From NCBI RefSeq assembly GCF_016786305.1, contig NZ_JADWYV010000016.1: a stretch of DNA of 64,000 bases; one strand, written 5' to 3'. Shown here piece by piece: positions 15,954-24,732 of the stretch. The notes below the pieces were generated by a model, which made no database searches, was not told the origin of the DNA, and worked only from the letters and a program-made list of their open reading frames with translations. Both the position numbers and the translations under genes were made by a program. Numbering within the stretch: the stretch's first letter is position 1; the number at the start of each line of letters is the position of its first letter. This DNA comes from Pseudofrankia nepalensis (GTDB taxonomy: Bacteria; Actinomycetota; Actinomycetes; Frankiales; Frankiaceae).

Positions 15954-17696
15954 TCAGGGCCTGGCCTTGTCGGCGGCCGCGGCGGCGAGGAGCTCCTCCG
16001 CGTGGCCGCGGGCGAGGGTGGAGTCCTCCTGGCCGGCGAGCATGCGCGACAGCTCACGGACCCGGCCGGCGTCGTCGAGGGCGGTCACGCCGCTGCGGGT
16101 GACCGAGCCGTCGGAGGCCTTGCTGACGACCAGGTGCCGGTCGGCGAACGCGGCCACCTGCGGCAGGTGGGTGATGCAGATGACCTGGTGGGTGCGGGCG
16201 AGCCTGGCCAGCCGGCGACCGATCTCGACGGCGGCCCGCCCGCCGACGCCGGCGTCGACCTCGTCGAACACCATCGTCACCCCGGCGTCGTCCGCGGCCA
16301 GCACGACCTCGATCGCGAGCATCACCCGGGACAGCTCGCCGCCGGAGGCGCCCTTGTGGACCGGCCGGGCCGGCGCGCCGGGATGCGGGACCAGCCGCAG
16401 CTCGACGTCGTCGACCCCGCCCGGCCCGAACGCGACCATCCGGCCGAACATCGGCAGGCCGTTCGGGTCGTCGCGCTGGGAGACGACCGCCACGACCCGG
16501 GCGCGCGGCATCGCCAGGCCCGCGAGCTCGCCGGCGACCCGCTCCCCGAACTCGTGCGCGGCCCGGGAACGGGCGGCCGACACCTGGCCGGCGAGGTCGG
16601 CGAGCTCGTCGAGCAGCGCGTCGCGCTCGGCGGTGAGCGCCTCGGCCGAGTCGGCGCCGCCGTCGAGCTCCAGCAGCCGCCGGCCGGCCTGCTCGGCCCA
16701 GGCGAGCACGCCGTCGACGTCGGTGCCGTGCGCGCGGGTCAGCGCGGCCAGGTCGGCGCGGCGTTCCTGCGCGGCGGCCAGGCGGGCCGGGTCGGCGTCC
16801 ACCCCGGCGGCGTAGGACGCGAGGTCCGCGGCGACGTCGGCGAGCAGCACGGCCGCCTCGCGGATCCGGTTGCCGAGCTCGGCCAGCGCCGGGTCGAGGT
16901 CGGCCTCCCCGGCGACGACCCGGCGGGCGGCGGAGACCAGGTCGACGGCGCCGGGCGAGCCGTCGCCCGAAGCCGGGTCGGCCACCAGGGCGGCGTGCGC
17001 GGTCTGGGCGGCCCGGACGAGCGCCTCGGCGTGCTCGAGGCGGCGCAGCTCCGTGTCGAGGGCGGCGTCCTCGCCGGCGGCCGGTTCCACCCGCTCGATG
17101 TCGGCGAGCCGGGACCGCAGCGACTCGGCCTCGGCGGCCCGCTCACGGGAGCGCTCCGTGATGTCGGCGAGCCTGGCGCGCACCGCGCCGAGCCGGGCGT
17201 ACCGCTCGCCGTAGCGGGCCAGCGGCTTGGCGACCGCCTCGCCGGCGAACCGGTCGAGCGCGGCCCGCTGGGTGGAGGTCTTGAGCAGCCGCTGCGCCTC
17301 CGACTGGCCGTGCACGGCGACCAGGTCCTCGGCGAGCTCGGCGAGCAGGCTCGCCGGCGCGGCGCGGCCGCCGATCTGGACACGGGAGCGGCCGTCGGCG
17401 ATCAGCGTCCGGCCGATGATCAGTACGCCGTCGTCGATCTCGCCGCCCGCGTCGCGCACCCGCGCCGCGGTCAGCGAGTCCGGCGACACGGCGAGCCGGC
17501 CCTCGACGAAGGCGCGGTCGAAACCGGGGCGGATCAGGCCGTAGTCGGCGCGGCCACCGGTCAGCAGGCCCAGGCCCTGGACGATCATCGTCTTGCCGGC
17601 GCCGGTCTCACCGGTGACCACGGTGAGCCCCGGCGCGAGGTCGAGGACGGCGTCATCGATGACCCCGAGGCCACGCAGCCGGATTTCCTCGAGCAC
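15954..17696 (-). CDS. recN: DNA repair ATPase RecN
   Basis: 580 aa from GTG 17696. This is an SMC-like ATPase that acts in double-strand break repair. It has Walker A GETGAGKTMIVQG near residue 30, the GRADYGLIRPG region, a central coiled-coil, the signature KGASGGELSRVMLAIE and Walker B MVFDEVDAGVGG, with the ICITHLPQVAAFAD switch. Length is normal. There is no ribosome binding site; TAGAGT (17704-17709, minus) lies 7 nt before the GTG, compatible with a leaderless transcript. In M. tuberculosis steA and mctB lie between recN and pyrG; here they are absent. Confidence 0.97.
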   Translation of the reverse strand: MLEEIRLRGLGVIDDAVLDLAPGLTVVTGETGAGKTMIVQGLGLLTGGRADYGLIRPGFDRAFVEGRLAVSPDSLTAARVRDAGGEIDDGVLIIGRTLIADGRSRVQIGGRAAPASLLAELAEDLVAVHGQSEAQRLLKTSTQRAALDRFAGEAVAKPLARYGERYARLGAVRARLADITERSRERAAEAESLRSRLADIERVEPAAGEDAALDTELRRLEHAEALVRAAQTAHAALVADPASGDGSPGAVDLVSAARRVVAGEADLDPALAELGNRIREAAVLLADVAADLASYAAGVDADPARLAAAQERRADLAALTRAHGTDVDGVLAWAEQAGRRLLELDGGADSAEALTAERDALLDELADLAGQVSAARSRAAHEFGERVAGELAGLAMPRARVVAVVSQRDDPNGLPMFGRMVAFGPGGVDDVELRLVPHPGAPARPVHKGASGGELSRVMLAIEVVLAADDAGVTMVFDEVDAGVGGRAAVEIGRRLARLARTHQVICITHLPQVAAFADRHLVVSKASDGSVTRSGVTALDDAGRVRELSRMLAGQEDSTLARGHAEELLAAAAADKARP

Positions 17697-17703
17697 GCAC
17701 CGA

Positions 17704-17709
17704 ACTCTA
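17704..17709 (-). promoter_or_regulatory. Candidate -10 hexamer for leaderless recN
   Basis: TAGAGT on the minus strand is 7 nt upstream of GTG 17696. It fits the TANNNT consensus of actinobacterial housekeeping promoters, but no -35 is recognisable. Confidence 0.35.
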
Positions 17710-17801
17710 GGGCATGGCCGGGGCGAGGAGGCCGAAGGAGGCGCGAATCCGGCATGTCGGCGCGAGGCGGACCGGGCACGACCAACCCGCCACGGCCCCG
17801 G

Positions 17802-18743
17802 TCACCCCGCCGGTTCGTCGCTGGAGAAGCCCACGAACGAGTCCGACCAGCCGTTCTCGCGCGCGGCCCGGCCACGCCAGCCCTCGACCGGCAGGTGGAA
17901 CTTCGCCACCAGCCGGTCGGTGAACGGCAGCGCGCGCACCACCGCCAGGCGTACCGGCCGCCGGCCGCGGGCGACCTCGACCCGGGAGTGCGGCGCGACC
18001 GGCACCGACCGCCGGCCGTCGCAGTAGATCACCCCGGGCACCGGGTCGAGCACCTCGATGGCCACCGTCGACGTGGGAGCGAGCACCAGCGGCCGGGCGA
18101 ACAGCGCGTGGGCGCTGATCGGGGCGACCAGCAACGCGTCCACCCCCGGCCACATCACCGGCCCGCCGACGGAGAACGCGTACGCGGTCGACCCGGTCGG
18201 CGTCGAGCAGATCACCCCGTCGCAGCCCCAGCGCGACAGCGGCCGGCCGTCGATGCCGACCACGCACTCGAGCATCTTGGCCCGCTCGGCCTTCTCCAGG
18301 GACATCTCGTTGAGCGCCCAGCCGGCATAGGTGACCTCGCCACGCAGCCGGACCGTCACGTCGACGGTCATCCGCTCCTCGACCTGGTAGTCCTTGCGCA
18401 CCACGGCGTCGAGGGTGGCCTCCAGCGCGTCGGGCTCCGCCTCCGCGAGGAAGCCGACATGGCCGAGGTTGACGCCGAGCAGGGGGATGTCGGCCGAGCG
18501 GGCGAGCTCGGCGCCGCGCAGCAGCGTGCCGTCGCCCCCGAGGACGAGCACCAGCTCGACGCCGACCGCCGCGTCGTCGTCCCGCGGGACGATGGTCGCC
18601 CCGTCCAGGCCGAGCAGCTCCGCCTCGTCGGCCAGCATCCTGGGCGCGATCCCGGCCGCGGCGAGCCGGTCGAGCACCCAGCCGGCGCGCCGGGCCATGC
18701 CGTCCCGGCGCGGGTGGGTCAGCACGAGGATCTCTCTGCTCAT
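17802..18743 (-). CDS. nadK: NAD kinase
   Basis: 313 aa from ATG 18743 (MSREILVLTHPRRDG). It phosphorylates NAD to NADP. The hallmark GGDGT motif is present (LVLGGDGTLLRGAEL), as are NLGHVGFLAE and the glycine-rich CSTPTGSTAYAFSVGGP loop. It starts 16 bp after the tlyA stop, so the two are probably co-transcribed, as in other actinobacteria (Rv1694-Rv1695 order). Confidence 0.96.
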   Translation of the reverse strand: MSREILVLTHPRRDGMARRAGWVLDRLAAAGIAPRMLADEAELLGLDGATIVPRDDDAAVGVELVLVLGGDGTLLRGAELARSADIPLLGVNLGHVGFLAEAEPDALEATLDAVVRKDYQVEERMTVDVTVRLRGEVTYAGWALNEMSLEKAERAKMLECVVGIDGRPLSRWGCDGVICSTPTGSTAYAFSVGGPVMWPGVDALLVAPISAHALFARPLVLAPTSTVAIEVLDPVPGVIYCDGRRSVPVAPHSRVEVARGRRPVRLAVVRALPFTDRLVAKFHLPVEGWRGRAARENGWSDSFVGFSSDEPAG

Positions 18744-18759
18744 CGCCCGCTCCCGCCCG

Positions 18760-19698
18760 TCATCGCCCGCTCCCACCCGCGCCGGCCGGGCCGGCGGCGA
18801 TCGCGCCGGCGAGTGCCGCCGGGTCCAGCGGTGGCGCGCCGGCGGCGAGCCACAGCAGGTACTCGACGTTGCCCGCGGGCCCTGGCAGCGGGCTGGCGAC
18901 CACGCCGCGCACGCCCAGCCCGGCCTGGGCGGCCGCGCGGGCGACCCCCTGGACCGCCTCGGCGTGCAGCGAGACGTCGCGGACGACACCGCCGGCGCCG
19001 AGCCGCTCCCGCCCTACCTCGAACTGTGGCTTGACCAGCAGGACGAGGTCGGCGTCCGGCGCGGCGCAGCCGGCCAGCGCCGGCAGCACGAGCCGCAGCG
19101 AGATGAACGACAGGTCGCCGACGACCAGGTCGACCGGCTCGCCGATCGTCTCGAGGGTCAGGTGCCGGGCATTGGTCCTGTCGAGCACCCGCACCCGTGA
19201 GTCGGTGCGCAGCCGCCAGTCGAGCTGCCCGTATCCCACGTCCACCGCGACGACCGAGGCCACGCCGGCGCGCAGCAGCACGTCGGTGAACCCGCCGGTG
19301 GACGCTCCGACGTCCATCGCCCGCCGCCCTGCCACCCGCAGCGCCGGCCCCCGGGCCGCCCCGCCCGGGTCCGCCGGCGCGGCCGGCGCCTCGGGTTCCT
19401 CGGGCCCTCCGGGCCCCTCCGGCGCCGCTGGACCGGGCGAGGACGTTTCGGGCAGCGGGGGGACTCCGAAGGCGGCGAACGCTCCGAGCAGCTTGTGAGC
19501 GCCGCGGGAGGCGAAACCTGGGTCGTCCCCGCCGTTCAGCGCGATCGACGTGGTGGCGTCGACCATCGTCGCCGGCTTGCTCGCCGGCCGGCCGGCGACC
19601 AGGACCCGCCCGGCCGCGATCGCCTCGGCGGCCTGCTCGCGCGAGCGGGCCAGGCCCCGGCGGACCAGCTCGCCGTCCAACCGCGTTCTGCGTGCCAT
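18760..19698 (-). CDS. tlyA: TlyA-family rRNA 2'-O-methyltransferase/hemolysin A-like protein
   Basis: 312 aa from ATG 19698 (MARRTRLDGELVRRG). An N-terminal S4 RNA-binding domain (residues ~3-60) is followed by an FtsJ/RrmJ-type methyltransferase with AMDVGASTGGFTDVLL (SAM-binding), VDVGYGQLDWRLR, DLVVGDLSFISLRLVLPAL and LLVKPQFEVGRE. TlyA methylates 16S and 23S rRNA, and its loss confers capreomycin resistance in mycobacteria. A Pro/Glu/Gly-rich insert (~residues 100-130) lies between the domains. GTG 19707 is an alternative start. Confidence 0.94.
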   Translation of the reverse strand: MARRTRLDGELVRRGLARSREQAAEAIAAGRVLVAGRPASKPATMVDATTSIALNGGDDPGFASRGAHKLLGAFAAFGVPPLPETSSPGPAAPEGPGGPEEPEAPAAPADPGGAARGPALRVAGRRAMDVGASTGGFTDVLLRAGVASVVAVDVGYGQLDWRLRTDSRVRVLDRTNARHLTLETIGEPVDLVVGDLSFISLRLVLPALAGCAAPDADLVLLVKPQFEVGRERLGAGGVVRDVSLHAEAVQGVARAAAQAGLGVRGVVASPLPGPAGNVEYLLWLAAGAPPLDPAALAGAIAAGPAGAGGSGR

Positions 19699-19711
19699 GG
19701 CTAGCACTCGC

Positions 19712-20062
19712 TCACCGCGGGCCGGGCCCCGGCATCGGCGGCCCTGGCCGCGGCCGGCCAACCGGGGCGGCGCCCGGACCTGGCCGCCCGAACTGCCCGG
19801 GGCGGGCCGGCTGACCGGACCCGCCGGACCGGGCCGGGACGGAGCCGGCGGGCTCCCCGCCGTCCGCCGCGTCGAGTTCGGCGAGCGTGCCGGCGAGCAG
19901 CCGGTTGACCTCCTCGAAGACGGCGACGTGCTCGGCGACCGGCAGGCCGGGAAGCTCGGCCAGCCTGGCGGAGGCGGCCCGCAGGCCGTCGTCGCCCACC
20001 GGCACGTCGCCGACGGGGTCGGCGGAGTCGGCCGCCGGCGTGGTGCCGGGCTCGATGGTCAC
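19712..20062 (-). CDS. Small actinobacterial protein between tlyA and HAD phosphatase (Rv1693-like position)
   Basis: 116 aa. The conserved part is a predicted helical segment, ARLAELPGLPVAEHVAVFEE then VNRLLAGTLAELD (residues ~30-65). The C-terminal third is a Gly/Pro/Arg-rich tail. A small protein with this kind of helical motif occupies the same place before tlyA in mycobacteria (Rv1693). Function unknown. It starts just upstream of tlyA and is probably part of the same transcript. Confidence 0.78.
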   Translation of the reverse strand: MTIEPGTTPAADSADPVGDVPVGDDGLRAASARLAELPGLPVAEHVAVFEEVNRLLAGTLAELDAADGGEPAGSVPARSGGSGQPARPGQFGRPGPGAAPVGRPRPGPPMPGPGPR

Positions 20063-20186
20063 CTGTCCTGCCTCCCGTGGTCGATGTCCAGGCGCGTTGG
20101 CATGTCCGGGCGCATTGGCACGTACCAGGACGCCGACGCGACGCTCACGGATTGTCTGGGCCTCGTCCGGTCGTTCCTACGCTAGT

Positions 20187-20235
20187 GTCGCCCACGGCCC
20201 GCCAGTAGCGGTGATGACCCGTTGTCGTGGGCGAC
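20187..20235. promoter_or_regulatory. Long-loop inverted repeat in the 20063-20461 intergenic region
   Basis: GTCGCCCACG (20187-20196) and CGTGGGCGAC (20226-20235) are perfect 10-bp inverted repeats 29 bp apart, between the divergent small-protein and SCP2-like genes. It could be an operator or a structured leader. The rest of this ~400-bp gap holds nothing I can name. Confidence 0.35.
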
Positions 20236-20461
20236 GCCGGACCCGCCCGGCACCCCCGGGCCGGCTCGCCCGCCGTGTCATGCCGGGTGGGAGCGGCCCA
20301 GCGCTCGGTGAGCGGAGCGGGCCGTGAGCAGGTAGGACGGGTAGGGGCACGCCGCGCCGGGGCACCCGGGCCGGGGTCAGGGCCGTCCGGCCCCGGGCGG
20401 GGCTCCGGCCGAGGCGGCCCGGGTGAGCGACGCCGGCACGGATACGGGAGGACAGGTCGTC

Positions 20462-20797
20462 GTGGCGGACCGGAAGCAGTGCGAGGCCGCGCTGCGTGGC
20501 CTGGCCGCCCGCCTCGAGGCGCTGGCGCGCGAGGGCCACCCACCGAACACGCCCGACCGCACGATCATGTGCCGGATTCCCGACCTGGGCACCTCGTACG
20601 TCGCCCAGCTGCGCGACGGCGGCCTGCACGACATCACCGAGGGCAACCGCGCCGCGCAGATCACCTTCACGCTCAGCAGCGACGACCTGGTAGCCGTCAC
20701 CGAGGGGAGACTCTCCGTCACTTCGGCCTGGGCGAGCGGGCGGCTGCGGGTCGAGGCCAGCGTGCGCGACCTGCTGCGGGTGCGTTCGCTGCTCTGA
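20462..20797 (+). CDS. SCP2-like sterol-binding domain protein
   Basis: 111 aa from GTG 20462, chosen because GGGAGGACAG lies just upstream and the conserved part begins at ADRKQCEAALRGL; GTG 20423 would add 13 residues. The sequence fits the short bacterial SCP-2/sterol-carrier fold: MCRIPDLGTSYVAQLRDG, QITFTLSSDDLVAVTEGRL and SAWASGRLRVEASVRDLLRL-like ending. Such proteins bind hydrophobic ligands. It is the only plus-strand gene inside the conserved minus-strand block. Confidence 0.8.
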   Translation: MADRKQCEAALRGLAARLEALAREGHPPNTPDRTIMCRIPDLGTSYVAQLRDGGLHDITEGNRAAQITFTLSSDDLVAVTEGRLSVTSAWASGRLRVEASVRDLLRVRSLL

Positions 20798-20938
20798 CGA
20801 GCCCGTCCCGTCCGACGAGCCGCTCCCGGCGCCGCCACCGCCCGGCCGCCGCCGGCCCAGGACCACGGCGCCGCCTGTTCGCCCCGCCGTCGCGCTCATC
20901 GCTTCCCCGCCGTCGTCTCGCGCTCGCCGGGACCCCGC

Positions 20939-22183
20939 TCACGCCGACGGCGCGGCGAGGTCCGCGCAGGCGTGCGGACGGTCCGCGGCCAGGCCGCGCG
21001 TCGGCCGGCCGGCGTCGGCCGCGGCCCAGGCCGCCAGGCACGCGGCGCGCAGGGCGTCCAGCCCGTCATCCACCGCCCTGTCCGGCGCTTCGCCCACCGC
21101 TTCGTCCGGCGTCTGGTCTGGCGCCACGTCGCGCGGGTCGCCCGGCTCACCACCCGCGCCAGCGTCGGCGCCACGCGCACGCCAGCGCAGGACGCCGGCG
21201 TCGTCCACGTGGCACTCCCAGCCGCCGCACCGGGCCCGCCCGTCCGGCGCCAGGCGGGCCGGCGGGTGCGGGCGCAGCAGGCCGCGCAGGTCGGCGGCGA
21301 GCAGCGTCGGCCGGTGCGCGGGCCCCGCCGCCAACAGCTCCGACCCGGTGGTCACCCCGGTGAGGACCAGGAGGGTCGGGGTACCGGACCTCGCCCCGGC
21401 CTCGACGTCCGTGTCGAGCCGGTCGCCGACGACGACGGGCTCGCGGGCCTGGGTCCTGCGCACCGACTCGGCGTGCATCGCCGGCTCGGGCTTGCCGGTG
21501 ACCAGCGGCTCGGCTCCCGTCGCCGCCCGGACCATCGCGACCAGCGAGCCGTTGCCTGGCGCGAGGCCCCGCTCCGTCGGCACGGTCAGGTCGGCGTTGC
21601 TCGCGACCCACCACGCGCCGGCGCGCACGGCCAGCGCCGCCTCAGCCAGCCGCCCGTAGGTGATCTCCGGATCGAAGCCCTGGACGACGGCCAGCGGCGC
21701 CGCGTCGGCGGAGGCCACCGGGGTCAGCCCCTCGGCCGCGACCGCCGCCCACAGCCCCTCGCCGCCGGCGACCAGCACCGCCGCGCCTGGCGGCAGCCGC
21801 TCGGCGAGCACGTGCGCCGCCGCCTGCGCCGACGTGATCACCTCTTCCGGGCGAGCCGGCACCCCGAAGCCGGTGAGCCGCGCGGCGACCGCCTCCGGGA
21901 TGCGCAGGGCGTTGTTGGTCACGTAGCCGACCCGCAGGCCGCGCCGCCCGGCCGCGGCGATCGCGTCGGCGGCGTGCGGCACGGCGCCATCGCCCCGGTA
22001 CACGACGCCGTCCAGGTCGAGCAGCGCGACGTCGAACCGCTCCGCCGGCGCCACCGCGCTCCCGCCCAACGGCGGCCCGTAGGCCGGGTGGACGGCCCCC
22101 GGCCCCGCCGGCGCCGGCTTCTCTTCTCCCGCGCTGGCCGGCTTCCGTCCGCCCACCTGCTCCCCGGCCGCCGTGGCCCTCAT
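20939..22183 (-). CDS. HAD-IIA family phosphatase (Rv1692-like)
   Basis: 414 aa. HAD motif I is ALLDLDGVVYRGD near residue 55, motif II VTNNA, and motif III/IV VTGKPEP with VVVGDRLDTDVEAG. A C-terminal extension contains CGGWECHVDDAGVLRW, as in the mycobacterial Rv1692 type, which is a glycerol-3-phosphate phosphatase involved in recycling phospholipid head groups. The N-terminal ~45 residues and C-terminal ~70 residues are low-complexity. The position beside the small protein and tlyA supports the assignment. Confidence 0.9.
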   Translation of the reverse strand: MRATAAGEQVGGRKPASAGEEKPAPAGPGAVHPAYGPPLGGSAVAPAERFDVALLDLDGVVYRGDGAVPHAADAIAAAGRRGLRVGYVTNNALRIPEAVAARLTGFGVPARPEEVITSAQAAAHVLAERLPPGAAVLVAGGEGLWAAVAAEGLTPVASADAAPLAVVQGFDPEITYGRLAEAALAVRAGAWWVASNADLTVPTERGLAPGNGSLVAMVRAATGAEPLVTGKPEPAMHAESVRRTQAREPVVVGDRLDTDVEAGARSGTPTLLVLTGVTTGSELLAAGPAHRPTLLAADLRGLLRPHPPARLAPDGRARCGGWECHVDDAGVLRWRARGADAGAGGEPGDPRDVAPDQTPDEAVGEAPDRAVDDGLDALRAACLAAWAAADAGRPTRGLAADRPHACADLAAPSA

Positions 22184-22205
22184 CCGGCCGGGCCCCGCGC
22201 GGCCG

Positions 22206-22637
22206 TCACGCGGGCCGGGCCCGGTTCAGATGAGCCCGGGCGCCGCGCAGCTCCCGGCCATAGTGCGAGATGTCGGGACGCATCGCCGCCGCCAGCGCCA
22301 GGTGCTCGATCGCCGTCGGCAGGTCCCCGGTGCGCCTGGCGGCCATCCCGAGGCCGAACTGGGCGTAGTCGTCGGTCGGGTCCTGGGCGACGATCCAGGC
22401 GAAGGTCTCCAGCGCGGCGTCGTACTGCCCGGCGTCGAACTGGGCGCGCGCGAGCGCCTCACGGACGCTGCGGGACTCCGGCTCGGCCGCGCACGCGTGC
22501 GCGAGCAGCTGGACGGCCGCGTTCGCGTCGCCGTGGCCATGCAGCGCCTTCCCGCGGGTGAACCAGTCGTAGACAGTCCCGGCAGGCGAACCCGCCCCGT
22601 TCGGCCGCTCCCTGCCCGACCCGGTCTGTTCGGACAT
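22206..22637 (-). CDS. Short tetratricopeptide-repeat protein
   Basis: 143 aa from ATG 22637, with GGGGAGG spaced 6 nt. It contains about three TPR-like helical pairs (AAVQLLAHACAAEPES, AALETFAWIVAQDPTDDYAQ, LPTAIEHLALAAAMRPD). The start is clear even though the frame stays open far upstream. TPR proteins are protein-interaction scaffolds, and no partner can be deduced. It is the first gene of the minus-strand block leading to the HAD phosphatase, 22 bp away. Confidence 0.88.
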   Translation of the reverse strand: MSEQTGSGRERPNGAGSPAGTVYDWFTRGKALHGHGDANAAVQLLAHACAAEPESRSVREALARAQFDAGQYDAALETFAWIVAQDPTDDYAQFGLGMAARRTGDLPTAIEHLALAAAMRPDISHYGRELRGARAHLNRARPA

Positions 22638-23024
22638 CAGCACCTCCCCAAGGCGTGCAACGCCTACCCGATAGACAGTCATCCATCCGCGTGCGCGGGC
22701 CGAGGGCCACGCGTTCTCGTCAGCCGCCGCACCCGCGTCCGCCACCGGGCGGAACGCTGGTCTGCCGTCCAGTGTCGTCGCAAAGACCCGCCGCGTACGT
22801 CCCTTCGCTCGTTCCGAGGCCCATCTGTCCCCTGGGCCGGCCCAGGCCGCCCTGCCGGCGGCGGGCCTTCCGGTGCCGGTTTTCCCGCGCTCGCCGATCC
22901 GGATGCCCGCGAGACCGCGCCCGCGGTGGCCCTGGCCGCCTGGAGCTGTGACCTGAATCCCTTCGGATGCGCGGCGACGATGGTCAACGATCGGGGTCGG
23001 GTCACCGGCCCTACGATGCGGGCC

Positions 23025-24356
23025 ATGGTTGACGACGACGCCGCCGCCTCCACCGATGTCCCCGTTCCCGCCGGGCTGGTGCTCGCGCCGTTCCGCGCGG
23101 CCAGGTTCACGGCCGCGGCCGGCGCGGACAGCCACCTCGCGGCGCTGACCTCCCCGCCGTACGACGTGATCGACGAGGCTGGGGTGGCGGCGCTCGAGGC
23201 CGCCGACCCGCGCAACGTGGTCCGGCTGATCCTGCCCCGGGACACCTCGGCCGCCGAGCCGGGCAGCCGCTACACCCGGGCGGCCGAGACGCTCGCGGAC
23301 TGGCTCGCCTCCGGGGTGCTGCGCCGCGACGACGCACCAGCGCTCTACGTCTACGAGGAGGAGCACGAGGGCCACCGCCAGCGGGGGCTGGTCGGCGCCG
23401 TCGCCCTGACCGACCCGGACGCGGGGATCATCCTTCCCCACGAGAACACCATGGCCGGCCCGGTCTCCGACCGGCTGTCCCTGCAGCGGGCGACCAGGGC
23501 CAACCTGGAGCCGATCTTCCTGCTGTACGAGGGCGGCGGCGAGACCAGCCGGATCGTCGCGGCCACCGTCGCCACCGAGCCGCTCGTCGCCACGGTCACC
23601 GACGACGGCGTCGCGCACCGCATCTGGGCGCTCACCGACCCGGCGACGCTCGACACGATCGCCGCGGACCTGCTGGGGCGCCCAGCGGTGATCGCCGACG
23701 GGCATCACCGCTACGCCACCTACCGGCACTACCAGGCCGAGCGGCACGCCGCCGGCGACGGGCCCGGCCCCTGGGACTTCGGACTCACCTTCCTCGTCGA
23801 CGCGACGGTCTCCGGCCCGCAGGTGCACCCGATCCACCGCGCGGTCCGCGGCCTGACCGTCACCGAGGCCGCCCGGCGGGCCGAGGGCGCGTTCACCGTC
23901 GACCGGCTGACTCCCGCGGAGCCCTCGGGTCCGGCGGATGTCGCGCTGCTTCTCGACGAGCTGGCCAAGGCCGGCCAGGGCGGGCACGCCTTCGTCATCA
24001 CCGACGGCCGCGATGCCTACCTGCTGTCGAAGCCGTCCGACGAGGTGCTGGCCCGCACGCTGCCGGCGGACCGCTCGGCGGCCTTCCGCGGCCTGGACGT
24101 GACGGTCGCGCACCTGACACTGATCAGTGACGTCTGGGGCCTGGAGGACAAGGTGGGCGTCGTGGACTACTTCCACGACGCGCCGGCCGCGATCGCCGCG
24201 GCCGGGAACGACGGCACGGCGCTGTTGCTGAACCCCACCCCGGTCGCCGGCGTGACGGCGGTCGCCGGCGCCGGCGAGCGGATGCCGCGCAAGTCGACAC
24301 TGTTCACCCCCAAGCCACGCACCGGCCTGCTGATCCGTCTCCTCGACGAGTCCTGA
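23025..24356 (+). CDS. DUF1015 family protein
   Basis: 443 aa from ATG 23025; ATG 23016 is possible. Family features include ALTSPPYDVIDEAG, NVVRLILPRD, YVYEEEHEGHRQRGLVGAV, ILPHENTM and IADGHHRYATYRHYQ. The function of DUF1015 is not established. TACGAT (23012-23017) is 7 nt before the ATG and may be the -10 of a leaderless transcript. The gene is monocistronic and ends in a strong hairpin. Confidence 0.9.
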   Translation: MVDDDAAASTDVPVPAGLVLAPFRAARFTAAAGADSHLAALTSPPYDVIDEAGVAALEAADPRNVVRLILPRDTSAAEPGSRYTRAAETLADWLASGVLRRDDAPALYVYEEEHEGHRQRGLVGAVALTDPDAGIILPHENTMAGPVSDRLSLQRATRANLEPIFLLYEGGGETSRIVAATVATEPLVATVTDDGVAHRIWALTDPATLDTIAADLLGRPAVIADGHHRYATYRHYQAERHAAGDGPGPWDFGLTFLVDATVSGPQVHPIHRAVRGLTVTEAARRAEGAFTVDRLTPAEPSGPADVALLLDELAKAGQGGHAFVITDGRDAYLLSKPSDEVLARTLPADRSAAFRGLDVTVAHLTLISDVWGLEDKVGVVDYFHDAPAAIAAAGNDGTALLLNPTPVAGVTAVAGAGERMPRKSTLFTPKPRTGLLIRLLDES

Positions 24357-24397
24357 CCTCCGCGTCCTGGCCCGCCGAGGGAGGCGTCAAACGCGCC

Positions 24398-24428
24398 GAG
24401 GGCCGGCCCCGCGCCGGGGCCGGCCCTC
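24398..24428 (+). terminator. 13-bp stem terminator-like hairpin after the DUF1015 gene
   Basis: GAGGGCCGGCCCC pairs with GGGGCCGGCCCTC across a 5-nt loop, 42 bp after the stop. The stem is perfect and all but two pairs are G-C. It lies between convergent genes and could terminate both. Confidence 0.75.
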
Positions 24429-24483
24429 GCTGATCGCCGCCGGCCCGCGGGAATGGTTCGCGGCGGCCTGACGGCGCGCGCCG

Positions 24484-24530
24484 GCTCCTCGGGCATCCTT
24501 CTCGGGCATCCGACTTCTCGGGCATCCGAC
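24484..24530. repeat. 16-bp tandem repeat, three copies
   Basis: The unit ttctcgggcatccgac occurs three times in tandem, the first copy incomplete, in the convergent intergenic region. Confidence 0.7.
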
Positions 24531-24631
24531 GATCACGGTGACGGGCCTGGGGCCGGGACGTCAGACCCGCGTCAGAAGCGGGCTCCTTCGCCCACCCGGC
24601 CGGGGAAGCTCGCGTCCGGGTGGGCATGGTT

Positions 24632-24706
24632 CGCTGTCACCGCGCGAACTGGGGCCGACGCTGGCACCGCAACGGTGCCTTCGCCGGTAGCCGCGCGGTG
24701 ACAGCG
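24632..24706. other. Nested hairpin element
   Basis: An outer 15-bp perfect inverted repeat (CGCTGTCACCGCGCG at 24632-24646 and its complement at 24692-24706) encloses an inner 7-bp hairpin (GGCACCG-CAA-CGGTGCC, 24663-24679). It ends 26 bp from the stop codon of the RG-rich protein, so it would be in that gene's 3' untranslated RNA as well. The symmetry suggests a terminator, a structured RNA or a DNA-binding site. Confidence 0.6.
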
Positions 24707-24732
24707 CCCGTCCTTCTCAGTCCTCGGCCTTC

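Noticed and set aside
15930..19034. A 1034-codon open frame on the plus strand across recN, nadK and tlyA
   Set aside because: It is the complement of three clearly recognisable conserved genes; long antisense frames are expected at this GC content, and its Arg/Gly/Pro-rich translation matches no family.
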